A stretch of DNA of 51,380 nucleotides from an uncultured Anaerobiospirillum sp. Its GTDB lineage: Bacteria > Pseudomonadota > Gammaproteobacteria > Enterobacterales > Succinivibrionaceae. This document shows positions 43,815-51,380 of the stretch, piece after piece (position 1 is the stretch's first letter; the number at the start of each line of letters is the position of its first letter). Position numbers and translations under genes: made by a program. The stretch spans positions 1 through 51,380 of the forward strand of contig CALXOW010000018.1 of NCBI GenBank assembly GCA_944390115.1. Direction: 5' to 3'. Under the pieces are notes generated by a model that did no database searches, had not been told where the DNA came from, and saw nothing but the letters and a program-made list of their open reading frames with translations.

Positions 43815-44545
43815 TCACTGGGGCCGCAGGCGCACGCCTGGTCCCAGCCCGCTCCTTGAGGCACGCCGTCTCATTGCACTTTCTGCGATGGCGTAAGTCC
43901 TGACCCGCCACCCGCCCTTAAGGGGCGCGGCATCAGGTGCAGCGCCATGCGGCTGGCCGCGCTGCCTGGCTCGGAGTGCCCGGTACATAGGCTCAAGCAA
44001 GTGTGAGCGTGAGCGCCACGTTGGTTGGACCGGTACGATCTTGAGGCACGCGCCTCATTGCACATTTTGAGATAGCGCAAATCATAGCCCACCCACTCGC
44101 CCTCAAAGGCGCGGCATCAGGTGCATCGCCATGCGTATTGGCCGCGCGTTAAGGCTCGGTTAGCCCGGTTCGTGGCTCAAGCAAGTGTGAGCGCGAGCGC
44201 CAGATCGATTGGGCCGGAGCGGCCGTGTGGCACGTGGTCTCATTGCACTTTCTGCTATGGAGCAAGTCCTGACCCACCCACCCGCCCTTAAGGGGCGCGG
44301 CATCAGGTGCAGCGCCATGTGGCTGGCCGCGCGTTAAGGCTCGGAGTGCCCGGCTCGTAGGATCAAGTGATCTTGGGCTGGAGCGCCAGGTCGCTTGGGC
44401 CGGAACGTCCTTGCGGCATGTGTCTCATTTCCCATCTTGAGATGGCGCAAGTCCTAGCCCATCCACCCGCCCTCAAGGGGCGCGGCATCAGGTGCAGCGC
44501 CATGCGACTGGCCGCGCGTTAAGGTTAGGTGTGCCCGCTGCGTGG
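43815..44545. repeat. Array of four imperfect 185-bp tandem repeats
   Basis: GGCATCAGGTGCA recurs with its C of CATCAG at 43931, 44115, 44301 and 44486 (spacing 184, 186, 185). The motif GGCA(C/T)G...TCTCATT recurs near 43860, 44045, 44229 and 44415. Every unit keeps GCCCT(T/C)AA(G/A)G(G/-)GGC-like and GCGCGGC...GCCGCGC pairings, the second enclosing about 25 variable bases. Unit lengths that are not multiples of 3, plus stop codons in all frames, argue against coding. A hairpin terminator stands at each end. Function unknown; structured RNA or a protein-binding array are possible. Confidence 0.9.
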
Positions 44546-44548
44546 CCT

Positions 44549-44581
44549 AGGGCGACTCAAGTGAATCGCCCTTCTGCTTTT
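44549..44581 (+). terminator. Hairpin at the right end of the 185-bp array
   Basis: AGGGCGA / TCGCCCT with a 10-base loop, followed by TCTGCTTTT. Confidence 0.65.
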
Positions 44582-44631
44582 ATGAGCGTGGCCGCTGGGA
44601 CCACGCCCTGTGTCAGGGTACGGTGCTGCCC

Positions 44632-44934
44632 TTAAGGCTGTTGGGGCGCCAGCGGCGGCTCAAGCTTGACGCAGGAGCGCGTGTTGAGCTGGCCTTCGTA
44701 GATAGCAGGTCCCAAGTTGAGAATCTTGACGGCACGATCAAACAAGACTTGATCGTCTTGGCTGGTGATGGGGCGCGATTGCGTCAAATGCGTGTGATCC
44801 TCGATCTTCCAAATGCGTGATTCTAAATGGGCGCGCGGGGGTGACACTTTACCTTCATTTTGAAGAAATTTGTATAAGAAAATAGGCCGAGCCCGGTAGC
44901 TCTCTTCGTGCTGGAGAAGGTGGTCGGCTCTCAC
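44632..44934 (-). CDS. Doubtful ORF of 100 codons
   Basis: GTG start at 44934 without ribosome site. The product has protein-like composition in the middle (IEDHTHLTQSRPITSQDDQVLFDRAVKIL is hydrophilic and helical) but is not recognised, and it overlaps the terminator-rich edge. It could be a decayed gene fragment. Confidence 0.25.
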   Translation of the reverse strand: MRADHLLQHEESYRARPIFLYKFLQNEGKVSPPRAHLESRIWKIEDHTHLTQSRPITSQDDQVLFDRAVKILNLGPAIYEGQLNTRSCVKLEPPLAPQQP

Positions 44935-44950
44935 GGGCAGCAGGGCGGGG

Positions 44951-44981
44951 GCAAAAGTAAGGCCCCAGGAGTGTGGCCTTA
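44951..44981 (-). terminator. Terminator of the membrane pseudo-phosphoesterase gene
   Basis: TAAGGCC / GGCCTTA with a 10-base loop. On the minus strand it is followed by CTTTTGCC. It lies about 25 bases after the stop codon. Confidence 0.75.
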
Positions 44982-45003
44982 GTTAGATTTGGAGCTTTTC
45001 TTC

Positions 45004-48000
45004 TTAGTTGAAGTTGTAGATACGCTGGGAGCGCATTGCATCGCTAATTTCGCGTGAGTGCACCGTGATTAAGGTGATCTCGCTTGATTGGCCTAAGCGA
45101 ATCGGCGCCGGAGCCCAGCTATTGGTGCCGGAGCTGACGTAGAGCTGCATGCGGTTGGTGATGCTGTACAGTCCGCTCAAAAAGCCGCCATTGCTGTTTT
45201 TGACAAAGTTGCTTAAGACCGGCGCCATACCACCATAGGTGCTGCCAGTTAACATCAGGTCAAAGCTGTCCTCAGAAATCTGGCTTAAGGCCACGGTGTA
45301 GGTTGGGCTATCACTTAAGACCAGGTTGAAGTCAGCGCGCTTGACGCTATCGTTGGTCAGAGCGTAGAGCAGGCGCTGGTGGCTTGTGCTCTCCTCCCAG
45401 TGCAGGTTGTGCCAGCACGGGCAATTGGCCGCATCAATCTGGCTCATCTTGCTGTGCGCCAGCTGCGCCTGTTGATATAACTCTGGGTTAAAGCTGCCAT
45501 CAACCGCGTTGCCCTCAGCGTTGAGCGGATCAGTGTTTGTCGCCTGCGCAAAGCTTTGGTTGAGCTCTTGCTCTGAGATGTGAGCGTAGCTGCCGCCAGC
45601 AAGTGCCGTGACCTGGGTCATAATCTCCTGGGTGTTGCGTGCGCATGGGCCTTGAGTCTGGCCGTCACTATTGAGGCATTCCTCACAGATGCCACCGACC
45701 ATCATATTGTTATCGTGCAGGCCGCGCCCATCTTCCCCCATGCAAGACATAGCGGAGCTATCCATAGCGGTGCTGCTGTCCATGGTGCTGCTATCCCAGG
45801 CAGTGCTGCTGACTGGAGCGGCGCTGTTAGCCAGGTCGGTTGCGAGAGTAGCTGTTGAGGCGGTCGTGAGAGCTGGCTCTGGGGCGGCGCTGTCAGCGGT
45901 GTGGTCACCATCGAGCATGATCTCGGCCATCATATTATCGGCTACCGGCAGATAGCCGCTGTTAGGGGCTAGGCCGCTGTTGAGCGACTGCGCTTGACTC
46001 TCTTCACTGCCATAAGGCGTGATGCTGATCGTCTCGTTGTGGGCTATTGCCGCGCGTGAGCTCTCCGCCTGGTGCGAACTGTGGCTATAGGTCGGCTGTG
46101 GGCGGGCGTGGCTGGCGGCAATCGTCGCCATCTGGGCCATGCGCTCAGTGAGGCGACAGGTCAGAAAGCAGGCAATCTGGTCGGCGACCGTGGCGGCTTG
46201 CATTACCGGGCTTTGCTCATGCGGGGTGGTGCTCAGAGCGCTTGGGTTGTGCAGCGCGTGCGAGGCTAACACTTGCCGGGCGTGCTCGTCGGCCTGCTGA
46301 GCCTGCTGGTAGGCGGCAAGATAGCGCGCGCTGTCAGTTGGCGTAGTTGGATCTGGGTAGAACGCTTCGTCATGGTTGTGCTGGGCCAGGCCCATGGTCG
46401 GGTCGGTGGCGTAATTTAAAAATTGCGCTATCTGGCTCTTGCTGTCAGCAATGCCAGTGACACATAAATGGGCTAAGCCCACATTGATGCTCTTGCTGTC
46501 GTTGGTCAAGAAGTACATATGGGAGTCGGCCTGGTCGGCATAACGGTGCAGGGCCTGGCTGTAGAGGTTGGAGTTGTACTCATCACCGATTAAGACAAAG
46601 ACGCCCATGCTGGCCTTAAGCCCAAAAAGCGGGGCCATGCGGCGCTCGATTAAGTCGGGATCGCCGTGGGCGATCGTGCCGGTGAGGACCACCAAGTCAG
46701 GCTGCATTGCCATCACCTTGCTAACGATATTGGTGGTGCGGGCGCGCGGATAGAGACCGCCAATATTGAGGTCAGACAGCTGCACGATTTGCAGGCCTTC
46801 AAACTCAATCGGGACGTCGAGCGTGACATCGACGTACTTGATCTGCGGCATATTCAGGGCTTGGATCGTGCTAAAGGCTGCCACAGCATTGAGCAGGATA
46901 AGACAGCCTAAGGCGCAGGACGTGCCGATGGTGCGCCAGGGCAGCTTGGCCCAAAAGCCGACTTTGCTCTGTGGGTGGGCGGCGACAAAGCGTTGATCGT
47001 GGCTTAACTCCTGTTCGTCTTGCATGCCAAACTCAATGGCACGCTGAGCCAGCTCTTGATAGTAGGACGATTCTTGCTCGTGATGACTGAAAGCTGACTT
47101 GGCCTTAGCCACTAAGGAGCGCAATTTACCTTGCTCTAAACGCTTGCCGGTAGCGCGGGCGGCGGCCGCCACCTCCATCAAGGTTTGTTGCTGGTTGGTC
47201 GCGTTGTTGATCTTAGCATCAAGGCGCTGTAAATCTTCGGCGCTGGCGATAATCTCGACATTGCCGGGCAAAGTCTTAGGGTCAAAATCAGTGCATTGAT
47301 CGGAAAAGTCACTCTCGCCGCCAAAGAGGCTATTGGCCAAGGCGCGGGCGTCGGCGCTGGCGGCGGTATTGGTCTTGAGATCGGAGCGGTAGCTGTGTTG
47401 ATCGTAGATGCGTGTATCGATGACGGTGCTATTGCCAGTACCATCACTGTAGGTGATCTTGTCAGCATCGCCGCTTGACCAAGTGATGGTGCCGACGGTA
47501 CGCAGTTGATCGTGCTCCGCTTGAATGACGCGATTTTTCTCCAGCGAGTTTTGGCTGGTGGCCAGGTGCTCTAACTCCTGGGCGGCCCGGCGCGCAGCTT
47601 GCGCCTGAACAAAGGCTTTACGTCGCTGGAGGCGCTCCTTGACCTTGGAGCGGGCCAGTTGATAGCGCAGCTTGCTGTAGGCGCGCCCTAAGCGCGTCGA
47701 GTGCGCGCTGACGCGATAATGGGCCTTGAGCTTGTGCTTACTCTTGCGCACAACCCAGCGCACAAAGACCACCAGGTAGATAATGCCCGCAATGGGCGCG
47801 GCAAAGAAGAGGAGGTTGGTCGCGAAGGTGGTGGCGTAGAAGAAAAAGTGCGGTACCGCCAAGACATGGAGTCCGCCATAATAGACCAGCAGTTGGTGGC
47901 TTGCGGCCGCAAGAGAGAGCAGCGCGACTGTGACGAGTCGTACTGACAGCTTCATGCGCATCAAGCGACTGATGCCGAAAAAGACGATCCATGAGAGCAC

Positions 48001-48039
48001 AAAGATCATTGCGCTGAGCATGAGGTTGCTTTGAGCCAT
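45004..48039 (-). CDS. Membrane protein with a degenerate (inactive) metallophosphoesterase domain
   Basis: 1011 residues. Three membrane helices lie in the first 95 residues, a charged helical cytoplasmic region at 100-355, and a fourth helix near 370-394. A calcineurin-like phosphoesterase domain of the YkuE/YaeI type follows. Each canonical motif is altered: D-x-H reads SDLN (421-424), the GD motif reads TGTI (453-456), GNHE reads GDEY (485-488), the lone His motif reads LSDSP (908-912) and GHTH reads GSTY (932-935). The fold-defining surroundings (IVQLSDLNIGG, DLVVLTG, GVFVLIG, FDLMLTGSTYGGM) remain. A 320-residue Ala/Ser/Thr/His-rich insertion interrupts the domain between the third and fourth motifs. 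Likely a non-catalytic binding protein. Start at ATG 48039 with AAGG upstream. Confidence 0.82.
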   Translation of the reverse strand: MAQSNLMLSAMIFVLSWIVFFGISRLMRMKLSVRLVTVALLSLAAASHQLLVYYGGLHVLAVPHFFFYATTFATNLLFFAAPIAGIIYLVVFVRWVVRKSKHKLKAHYRVSAHSTRLGRAYSKLRYQLARSKVKERLQRRKAFVQAQAARRAAQELEHLATSQNSLEKNRVIQAEHDQLRTVGTITWSSGDADKITYSDGTGNSTVIDTRIYDQHSYRSDLKTNTAASADARALANSLFGGESDFSDQCTDFDPKTLPGNVEIIASAEDLQRLDAKINNATNQQQTLMEVAAAARATGKRLEQGKLRSLVAKAKSAFSHHEQESSYYQELAQRAIEFGMQDEQELSHDQRFVAAHPQSKVGFWAKLPWRTIGTSCALGCLILLNAVAAFSTIQALNMPQIKYVDVTLDVPIEFEGLQIVQLSDLNIGGLYPRARTTNIVSKVMAMQPDLVVLTGTIAHGDPDLIERRMAPLFGLKASMGVFVLIGDEYNSNLYSQALHRYADQADSHMYFLTNDSKSINVGLAHLCVTGIADSKSQIAQFLNYATDPTMGLAQHNHDEAFYPDPTTPTDSARYLAAYQQAQQADEHARQVLASHALHNPSALSTTPHEQSPVMQAATVADQIACFLTCRLTERMAQMATIAASHARPQPTYSHSSHQAESSRAAIAHNETISITPYGSEESQAQSLNSGLAPNSGYLPVADNMMAEIMLDGDHTADSAAPEPALTTASTATLATDLANSAAPVSSTAWDSSTMDSSTAMDSSAMSCMGEDGRGLHDNNMMVGGICEECLNSDGQTQGPCARNTQEIMTQVTALAGGSYAHISEQELNQSFAQATNTDPLNAEGNAVDGSFNPELYQQAQLAHSKMSQIDAANCPCWHNLHWEESTSHQRLLYALTNDSVKRADFNLVLSDSPTYTVALSQISEDSFDLMLTGSTYGGMAPVLSNFVKNSNGGFLSGLYSITNRMQLYVSSGTNSWAPAPIRLGQSSEITLITVHSREISDAMRSQRIYNFN

Positions 48040-48960
48040 AAGCACCAACCTTCAATCGATGCGAAATGATCAACCTCAGGCATCCCTGCCTTAGGGGTAA
48101 AACGCCGATTGTGCGCCTTACAGCCGACCAAACATTGCGACTAAAGCCCAGTCCTTTGGGCCTCTTTCTACTATAACGGCAAAAATTGAGAGCTTTTGAC
48201 CCATTATCGAGGTTATTGCGTTTGGGGTACGGCTTTTTCTGATCAAACCGCAGCGATTGGAGTTAACGTTGCGCACCGGGCAGGCCCGATATGCACTGGG
48301 GTTTATGAGATGCCCAAGGACTTTATTAAGACCTAGGACTTGGTTCGTGGTAAGCCTAAGGGCTTTATTAAGACCTAGGGCTTGGTTGGTAATAAGCCCG
48401 AAGGCTTGGTTAACTGTGGAAGATGGGCGCTCCTGACTAGATAAGGGACTGTGCCCTCATACTGCAAAGAGAGTGTTGCAGTCATGAAACGGTCTAAGGC
48501 CGATCAGCTGTGACACCGGTAGGTGCGCTCAACTATAGGCCTGCTACCCCATGCGGATAGATCAAGAATTGCTTTCTTTCCATGGCCTCATTGTACTGAC
48601 AAGCGCTTCTTTTGGATAGCGAAAAAATCAAGGTAAAGCGCCTAAAATTGCGCGGTCATATATCTAGCCTTGCTCTTGAACGCTAATAGAAATCAGCTCG
48701 CAGTGACCTGATTTAGGACTTAAAATTTTTTGGTTGTATTTATGAAAATTTGCAACAATTTGGCAAGATGAACCCTAGCTCAAACCGTGCTTTTGTGCTA
48801 CGAGCACGCTAGATGTATTGCTTGATTTTAAGCCAAATTACTGTGCCTTTTGCTTGATTTGGAGAAAAGTTGTGATCAGTCTCAGGGGCACTTTACTAGC
48901 TCCAACCATGAAACAAAATTGCGTCATGTTACAGGAGTCAGGCCGGGACGAGAGAGCGGT
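48040..48960. other. Gene-poor AT-rich region upstream of the membrane protein
   Basis: No gene is supported. It contains a CCTCAGGC...GCCTTAGG hairpin (about 48068-48095), a 42-bp tandem repeat (next entry) and a GTGCTACGAGCAC dyad at 48795-48807 reminiscent of the sugar-locus operator. Confidence 0.5.
48316..48416 (+). repeat. 42-bp tandem repeat, two copies and a partial third
   Basis: CTTTATTAAGACCTAGG starts at 48321 and again at 48363. The units run 48316-48357 and 48358-48399, followed by a partial GAAGGCTTGGTTAA. Confidence 0.85.
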
Positions 48961-48963
48961 ACA

Positions 48964-48985
48964 AAATGCGATATAAATCACACTT
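48964..48985 (+). promoter_or_regulatory. Near-consensus Crp site 1 of the small transcription unit
   Basis: TGCGA-TATAAA-TCACA matches 9 of the 10 key positions of TGTGA-N6-TCACA, centre 48974.5. It lies 40 bp (about four helical turns) before site 2, so both face the same side of DNA. Confidence 0.7.
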
Positions 48986-49003
48986 TTATACGGCGTTTGG
49001 ATG

Positions 49004-49025
49004 GGGAGTGATCTAAGTCACAAAG
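49004..49025 (+). promoter_or_regulatory. Near-consensus Crp site 2 of the small transcription unit
   Basis: AGTGA-TCTAAG-TCACA matches 9 of 10 key positions, centre 49014.5. A CTTAAT box at 49064-49069 would give a start near 49076, placing this site at about -61.5. Confidence 0.75.
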
Positions 49026-49117
49026 CCCTAGCGGCCCTCAGTCTTTGTTGAGGGTGGGATCCGCTTAATGGCGCGGTTCTGCGTGTGGCCCTGTTTAACA
49101 AGATCTTAAGGAGTCAC

Positions 49118-49312
49118 GTGGCAAAGACACAAAAATGCAACGAAGATCACATTCGGTCAAAACGCCGTACACTTTTACGCGCTTTACTCTCGGCGCAGGG
49201 GGCCAGCGCGTGGTCGGGAGGCCCTCTGGGTAGTTGCAGTCACGCAACTAAGCGGGCTGCTGCCACTCAGCCTGAGTTGTATCCAAGCGTGCTGCCAATA
49301 TGGGGCTATTGA
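49118..49312 (+). CDS. Small basic protein of unknown function, possibly Crp-controlled
   Basis: 64 codons from GTG 49118, with AAGGAG 5 bases ahead, the best ribosome site in this region. The product begins VAKTQKCNEDHIRSKRRTLLRALL, basic and helical, then becomes Gly/Ser/Pro-rich. No family is recognised. Two Crp sites lie about 100 and 140 bases upstream and a strong terminator about 90 bases downstream, so it is the only plausible coding part of a 350-base transcript. It could instead be a leader within a small RNA. Confidence 0.45.
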   Translation: MAKTQKCNEDHIRSKRRTLLRALLSAQGASAWSGGPLGSCSHATKRAAATQPELYPSVLPIWGY

Positions 49313-49401
49313 TAAATAAATTGATGAAGACCTTGGTGGCTGCGGCCTCAGCTACAGGTGCGGGACTCAGAGGTGCAGTTAGCTTGGGGCTTGACGGGAA
49401 T

Positions 49402-49428
49402 AAAGCCCATTTTTATGGGCTTTTTAGT
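49402..49428 (+). terminator. Terminator of the small Crp-controlled unit
   Basis: AAAGCCCAT / ATGGGCTTT with loop TTTT, followed by more T. Confidence 0.9.
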
Positions 49429-50638
49429 CAATGCTGATGGGGCGGGCGCTGCGCTTATTGGGCTAAAAGGCTAGATTTAAGCGGCAATTGGGACGGGCCA
49501 GGCTGATTTTGGGCTTGCATTTGGGCTCATATTTTGCGATTGTGTAAGTATTGCAGAAGAGGTGCTTTGCGCCAATTCTGCCAAGGTAAGGTGGCGCTCG
49601 TTCGCCGCCGTAAAAACAGGCGAGATTTGTGTTTGCCTGAGAACAGGGTATGTGCCCGATTGTCCAAAGTGCGTCTTGGCTCAGATGCACCTGGCTTCAT
49701 CTTCAATTTTTTTTTTGGAGGTGTGGGCTGGGGTAGAGCAGGGCCGCTTTGCCACCTAGGTGAGAGCTTGTCGCTTATTGCTTCTACGTTTTGCTGCGCT
49801 TGCTAGTAGTTTAGGTGGGGTTTGGATCGGAGCCGTGAAGAGCACGGCTGGTTGTAGTTTGCGCCCTTTGACCATCTCACTTTACGCACTCCTTCCATCG
49901 TATTAATTGCTTGACTGACTTTGGGCTCAGATTGGCTTAAAGCAGCAGCGGCGGTGGTCAAGCGTGTGCCTCTGGGTGCGGTGCGCACAAAGAGCGGGCC
50001 AGCTGGTCGCAGCTATCAGTTCCCATGTTCTTGGATGTTGATAAGTGCTGGCATTGCGTCCAAGGAAGAGGCCATTATCCTCAAACAATGGATCCCTTAG
50101 GTTCGGCTCCAGGAGTTTTCAGCTACTCCTCCGACTGCTAGATATGTCTGGTAATGACCAGTTTGTCGTTGAGCCTTGTGACCATCCAGTCCTGCCTTAA
50201 GCTAGGGCCTTAACCGAAGTTACGCCTTGCTTGAACTGCCGATAGCAAGGTTATGCTGATGGAAGTTTCTGAGGTTAAGTTGCGCTAGTGCAGAGCTTAT
50301 CAGCCCCCTCCATGACGAAACTGCATGTTTGAGGGTAAAAAGAGTGGTTCGTAAGTCGTACGTGCCCACGTCAGATCTAGAGCCAACCCCTTACCTTGCG
50401 CACTGAGCAGCGTTATGTGACTGCTCAGTGACTACAAGGCAAGACTGATTACAGGAACATGGCATGTTACCTCAAAAGCTTGTTTTGTAACTTAGAAGCG
50501 GTGAACCACGCTTGAGTGACCACAGGACACCTCCTATATTAATAAGTTCCTGTGTGTTGAAAGTTGAGAAACTTGCAGTAGCTTCTTTGACGGGGGCTAG
50601 CGCTTGAGATTGAGTTCATCCGTGCTAAGGGTGAGGTA

Positions 50639-50685
50639 GCCCCCAGTGCCAAAGCTTAAGCCGAGGTGCTGGGGGTTATATTTTT
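50639..50685 (+). terminator. Orphan terminator-like hairpin
   Basis: CCCCCAG / CTGGGGG with extra imperfect pairs (GCC/GGT) inside, then TTATATTTTT. No recognised plus-strand gene precedes it. Confidence 0.65.
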
Positions 50686-50726
50686 CTGGGCGCACCCGCA
50701 ACTTGTGCTATCGCAATTTGTGTGGA

Positions 50727-50755
50727 CCTGAGTTTTTACAAAACTCTGTAAGATA
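50727..50755. mobile_element. Terminal inverted repeat at the right-hand (3-prime) end of an IS
   Basis: CCTGAGTTTTTACAAAA followed by CTCTGTAAGATATG is the same terminal sequence as both ends of the 263-bp element at 51033-51295. It lies 72 bases beyond the stop codon of the probable transposase gene, with a terminator between, as expected for an IS end. The other IS end lies outside the window. Confidence 0.8.
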
Positions 50756-50764
50756 TGAAATAAG

Positions 50765-50798
50765 AGCCCAGCCCGCGTTTGACGTGCGCTGGGCTTTT
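50765..50798. terminator. Terminator of the IS transposase gene
   Basis: AGCCCAGC / GCTGGGCT with a 15-base loop. T-rich on both sides (TTTTG on plus; CTTATTTC on minus). Confidence 0.75.
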
Positions 50799-50799
50799 G

Positions 50800-51380
50800 T
50801 TACTTAATGCGCAGCCCTTCCTCTGATGCATCTTGCGGGGTGTAGAGCTCAGCCAAGGCTTGATTGGTCAAGTTAGCGAGCAGCAGGGATTCATCGTCAG
50901 CATCTTCGTCGCTGGCAGTAACGACAGGGAATCCCAAGAGTTCAAGCACTCTACTTCTTAGGCCGGTAATCTCATGAACCTTGATGTTCTTGCCGCAAAC
51001 TTGGCAGGTGATGCCGTTCATGAGATTTAACACCTGAGTTTTTACAAAATTAAGTAAGATAGGTTTGAGCTGAAGTTTGGCTTATTGGGGAGATGGGTTG
51101 CTTATAAGAATTTCCCTTAAATAAGGGCTTTGTCATTTAAGCGGTTTACATAGCAATAAGCGCCAACTGTTACAAAACAGCATATTTATGCAGTTGTAAG
51201 ATATGTCTGACAGTAACACTGCCTCAAAGAACAGCATAAATAAGCCATTTGTATTTGGGCAGATACCACCTTACAGTGTTTTGTAAAAACTCAGGTTAAC
51301 AGCTCAGGCACGCTGTTTAAGACGCTTTTCTCCTGTGGCAATGGTTCACGCTCGTTTTTGCCTTCCTTGGCTTGCTGCGA
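50800..51380 (-). pseudogene. C-terminal part of an IS transposase, interrupted by a MITE and cut by the window edge
   Basis: The frame 50800-51032 encodes a C-terminus with a CxxC pair (GITCQVCGKNIKVHEI) and an acidic tail ending EEGLRIK. Removing the 263-bp element and one copy of its TTAACA target duplication joins it in frame to 51302-51380, giving ...EKSVLNSVPELLNLMNGITCQ across the junction without a stop. The position just inside an IS end argues for a transposase; the family is not identified, although 6-bp duplications would suit IS1634-like elements. The MITE disrupts the gene, so this copy should not make an intact transposase unless a GTG restart at 51033 matters. Confidence 0.7.
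51033..51295. mobile_element. 263-bp miniature inverted-repeat element (MITE)
   Basis: Begins CCTGAGTTTTTACAAAA and ends with its exact inverse TTTTGTAAAAACTCAGG. The similarity extends inward to about 30 bases (TAAGATAGG / CCACCTTA). It is flanked by the direct repeat TTAACA at 51027-51032 and 51296-51301, a 6-bp target duplication. The interior is AT-rich and non-coding and contains a second partial terminal sequence (TTACAAAAC...TGTAAGATATG) split by a small palindrome. Its ends match the IS end at 50727, so the IS transposase probably mobilises it. Confidence 0.93.

Larger units (their letters stand above)
44582..45003. other. Interval between the 185-bp array and the membrane pseudo-phosphoesterase gene
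   Basis: Apart from a doubtful 100-codon frame and a terminator (listed separately), nothing is recognised. Confidence 0.4.
49313..50726. other. Long stretch without supported genes
   Basis: After the terminator at 49402-49427 no reading frame has a ribosome site plus a recognisable product. Frames at 49463-49690 and 49803-49988 (minus) and 49920-50099 (plus) are short and probably decayed. A T8 run is followed by GGAGG near 49708-49721. A hairpin at 50639-50685 (CCCCCAG / CTGGGGG, then TTATATTTTT) is a plus-strand terminator with no evident gene before it. Confidence 0.5.

Noticed and set aside
43815-44545. CRISPR array
   Set aside because: The period of 185 bp, continuous similarity through the whole unit and absence of spacers or cas genes exclude a CRISPR array.
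49324-49436. Plus-strand frame MKTLVAAASATGAG...
   Set aside because: Runs through the strong terminator at 49402-49428, so it is unlikely to be translated.

Overview
The window looks like chromosome of a strictly or facultatively anaerobic gammaproteobacterium, probably Succinivibrionaceae (Anaerobiospirillum/Succinivibrio-like). The Crp protein is close to the E. coli protein from end to end and FabA is of the gammaproteobacterial type. A rubrerythrin, a flavodoxin, an iron alcohol dehydrogenase and a ChvE/GguAB-type sugar transporter point to a gut or rumen anaerobe. The taxonomic placement is an inference from protein resemblance only.

Layout. 0.4-4.8 kb: a GH13 alpha-glucosidase and an AraC-type regulator with a very long tail (minus strand). 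5.2-9.2 kb: two tandem DUF1963 (YwqG-like) genes, divergent from a large protein I do not recognise. 9.4-16.9 kb: a complete type I restriction-modification operon in the order hsdS-hsdR-hsdM (minus). 17.5-23.6 kb: a DUF305 lipoprotein, a YczE-like membrane/cytidylate kinase-like fusion, a stand-alone protein resembling SMODS-associated NUDIX proteins, and two secreted proteins that share a C-terminal domain. 24.0-28.2 kb: a redox cluster of iron alcohol dehydrogenase, an internally deleted aldo/keto reductase, exported flavodoxin, DUF4405 membrane cytochrome and rubrerythrin. 28.6-32.6 kb: two identical tRNA-Pro(TGG) genes behind a consensus promoter, a histone H1-like fusion protein, fabA and crp.

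33.3-43.8 kb is a monosaccharide uptake and catabolism locus on the plus strand: ChvE-type binding protein, GguA/MmsA ATPase, GguB/MmsB permease, a xylulokinase fused to a DUF4867 cupin, a COG2407 fucose/arabinose isomerase-like enzyme and a LacI-type regulator. Two of its promoters appear to share one architecture: a Crp-like site about 60 bp upstream of the predicted start, and a GTGCTC-type dyad at or just after the start. No xylose isomerase (XylA), AraA or AraB is present, so the sugar is not identified.

43.8-51.4 kb is gene-poor. It holds an array of four 185-bp repeats, a membrane protein whose metallophosphoesterase-like domain has lost all five metal/active-site motifs, a small transcription unit preceded by two near-consensus Crp sites, and a 263-bp miniature inverted-repeat element inserted into an ORF that is probably the transposase gene of the related IS. 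A general feature of the window is short intergenic tandem repeats of unrelated sequence and different period (18, 19, 21, 23, 42 and 185 bp). The most novel items are the XylB-DUF4867 fusion locus, the 185-bp array, the pseudo-phosphoesterase, the Crp-controlled small unit and the MITE-in-IS structure.
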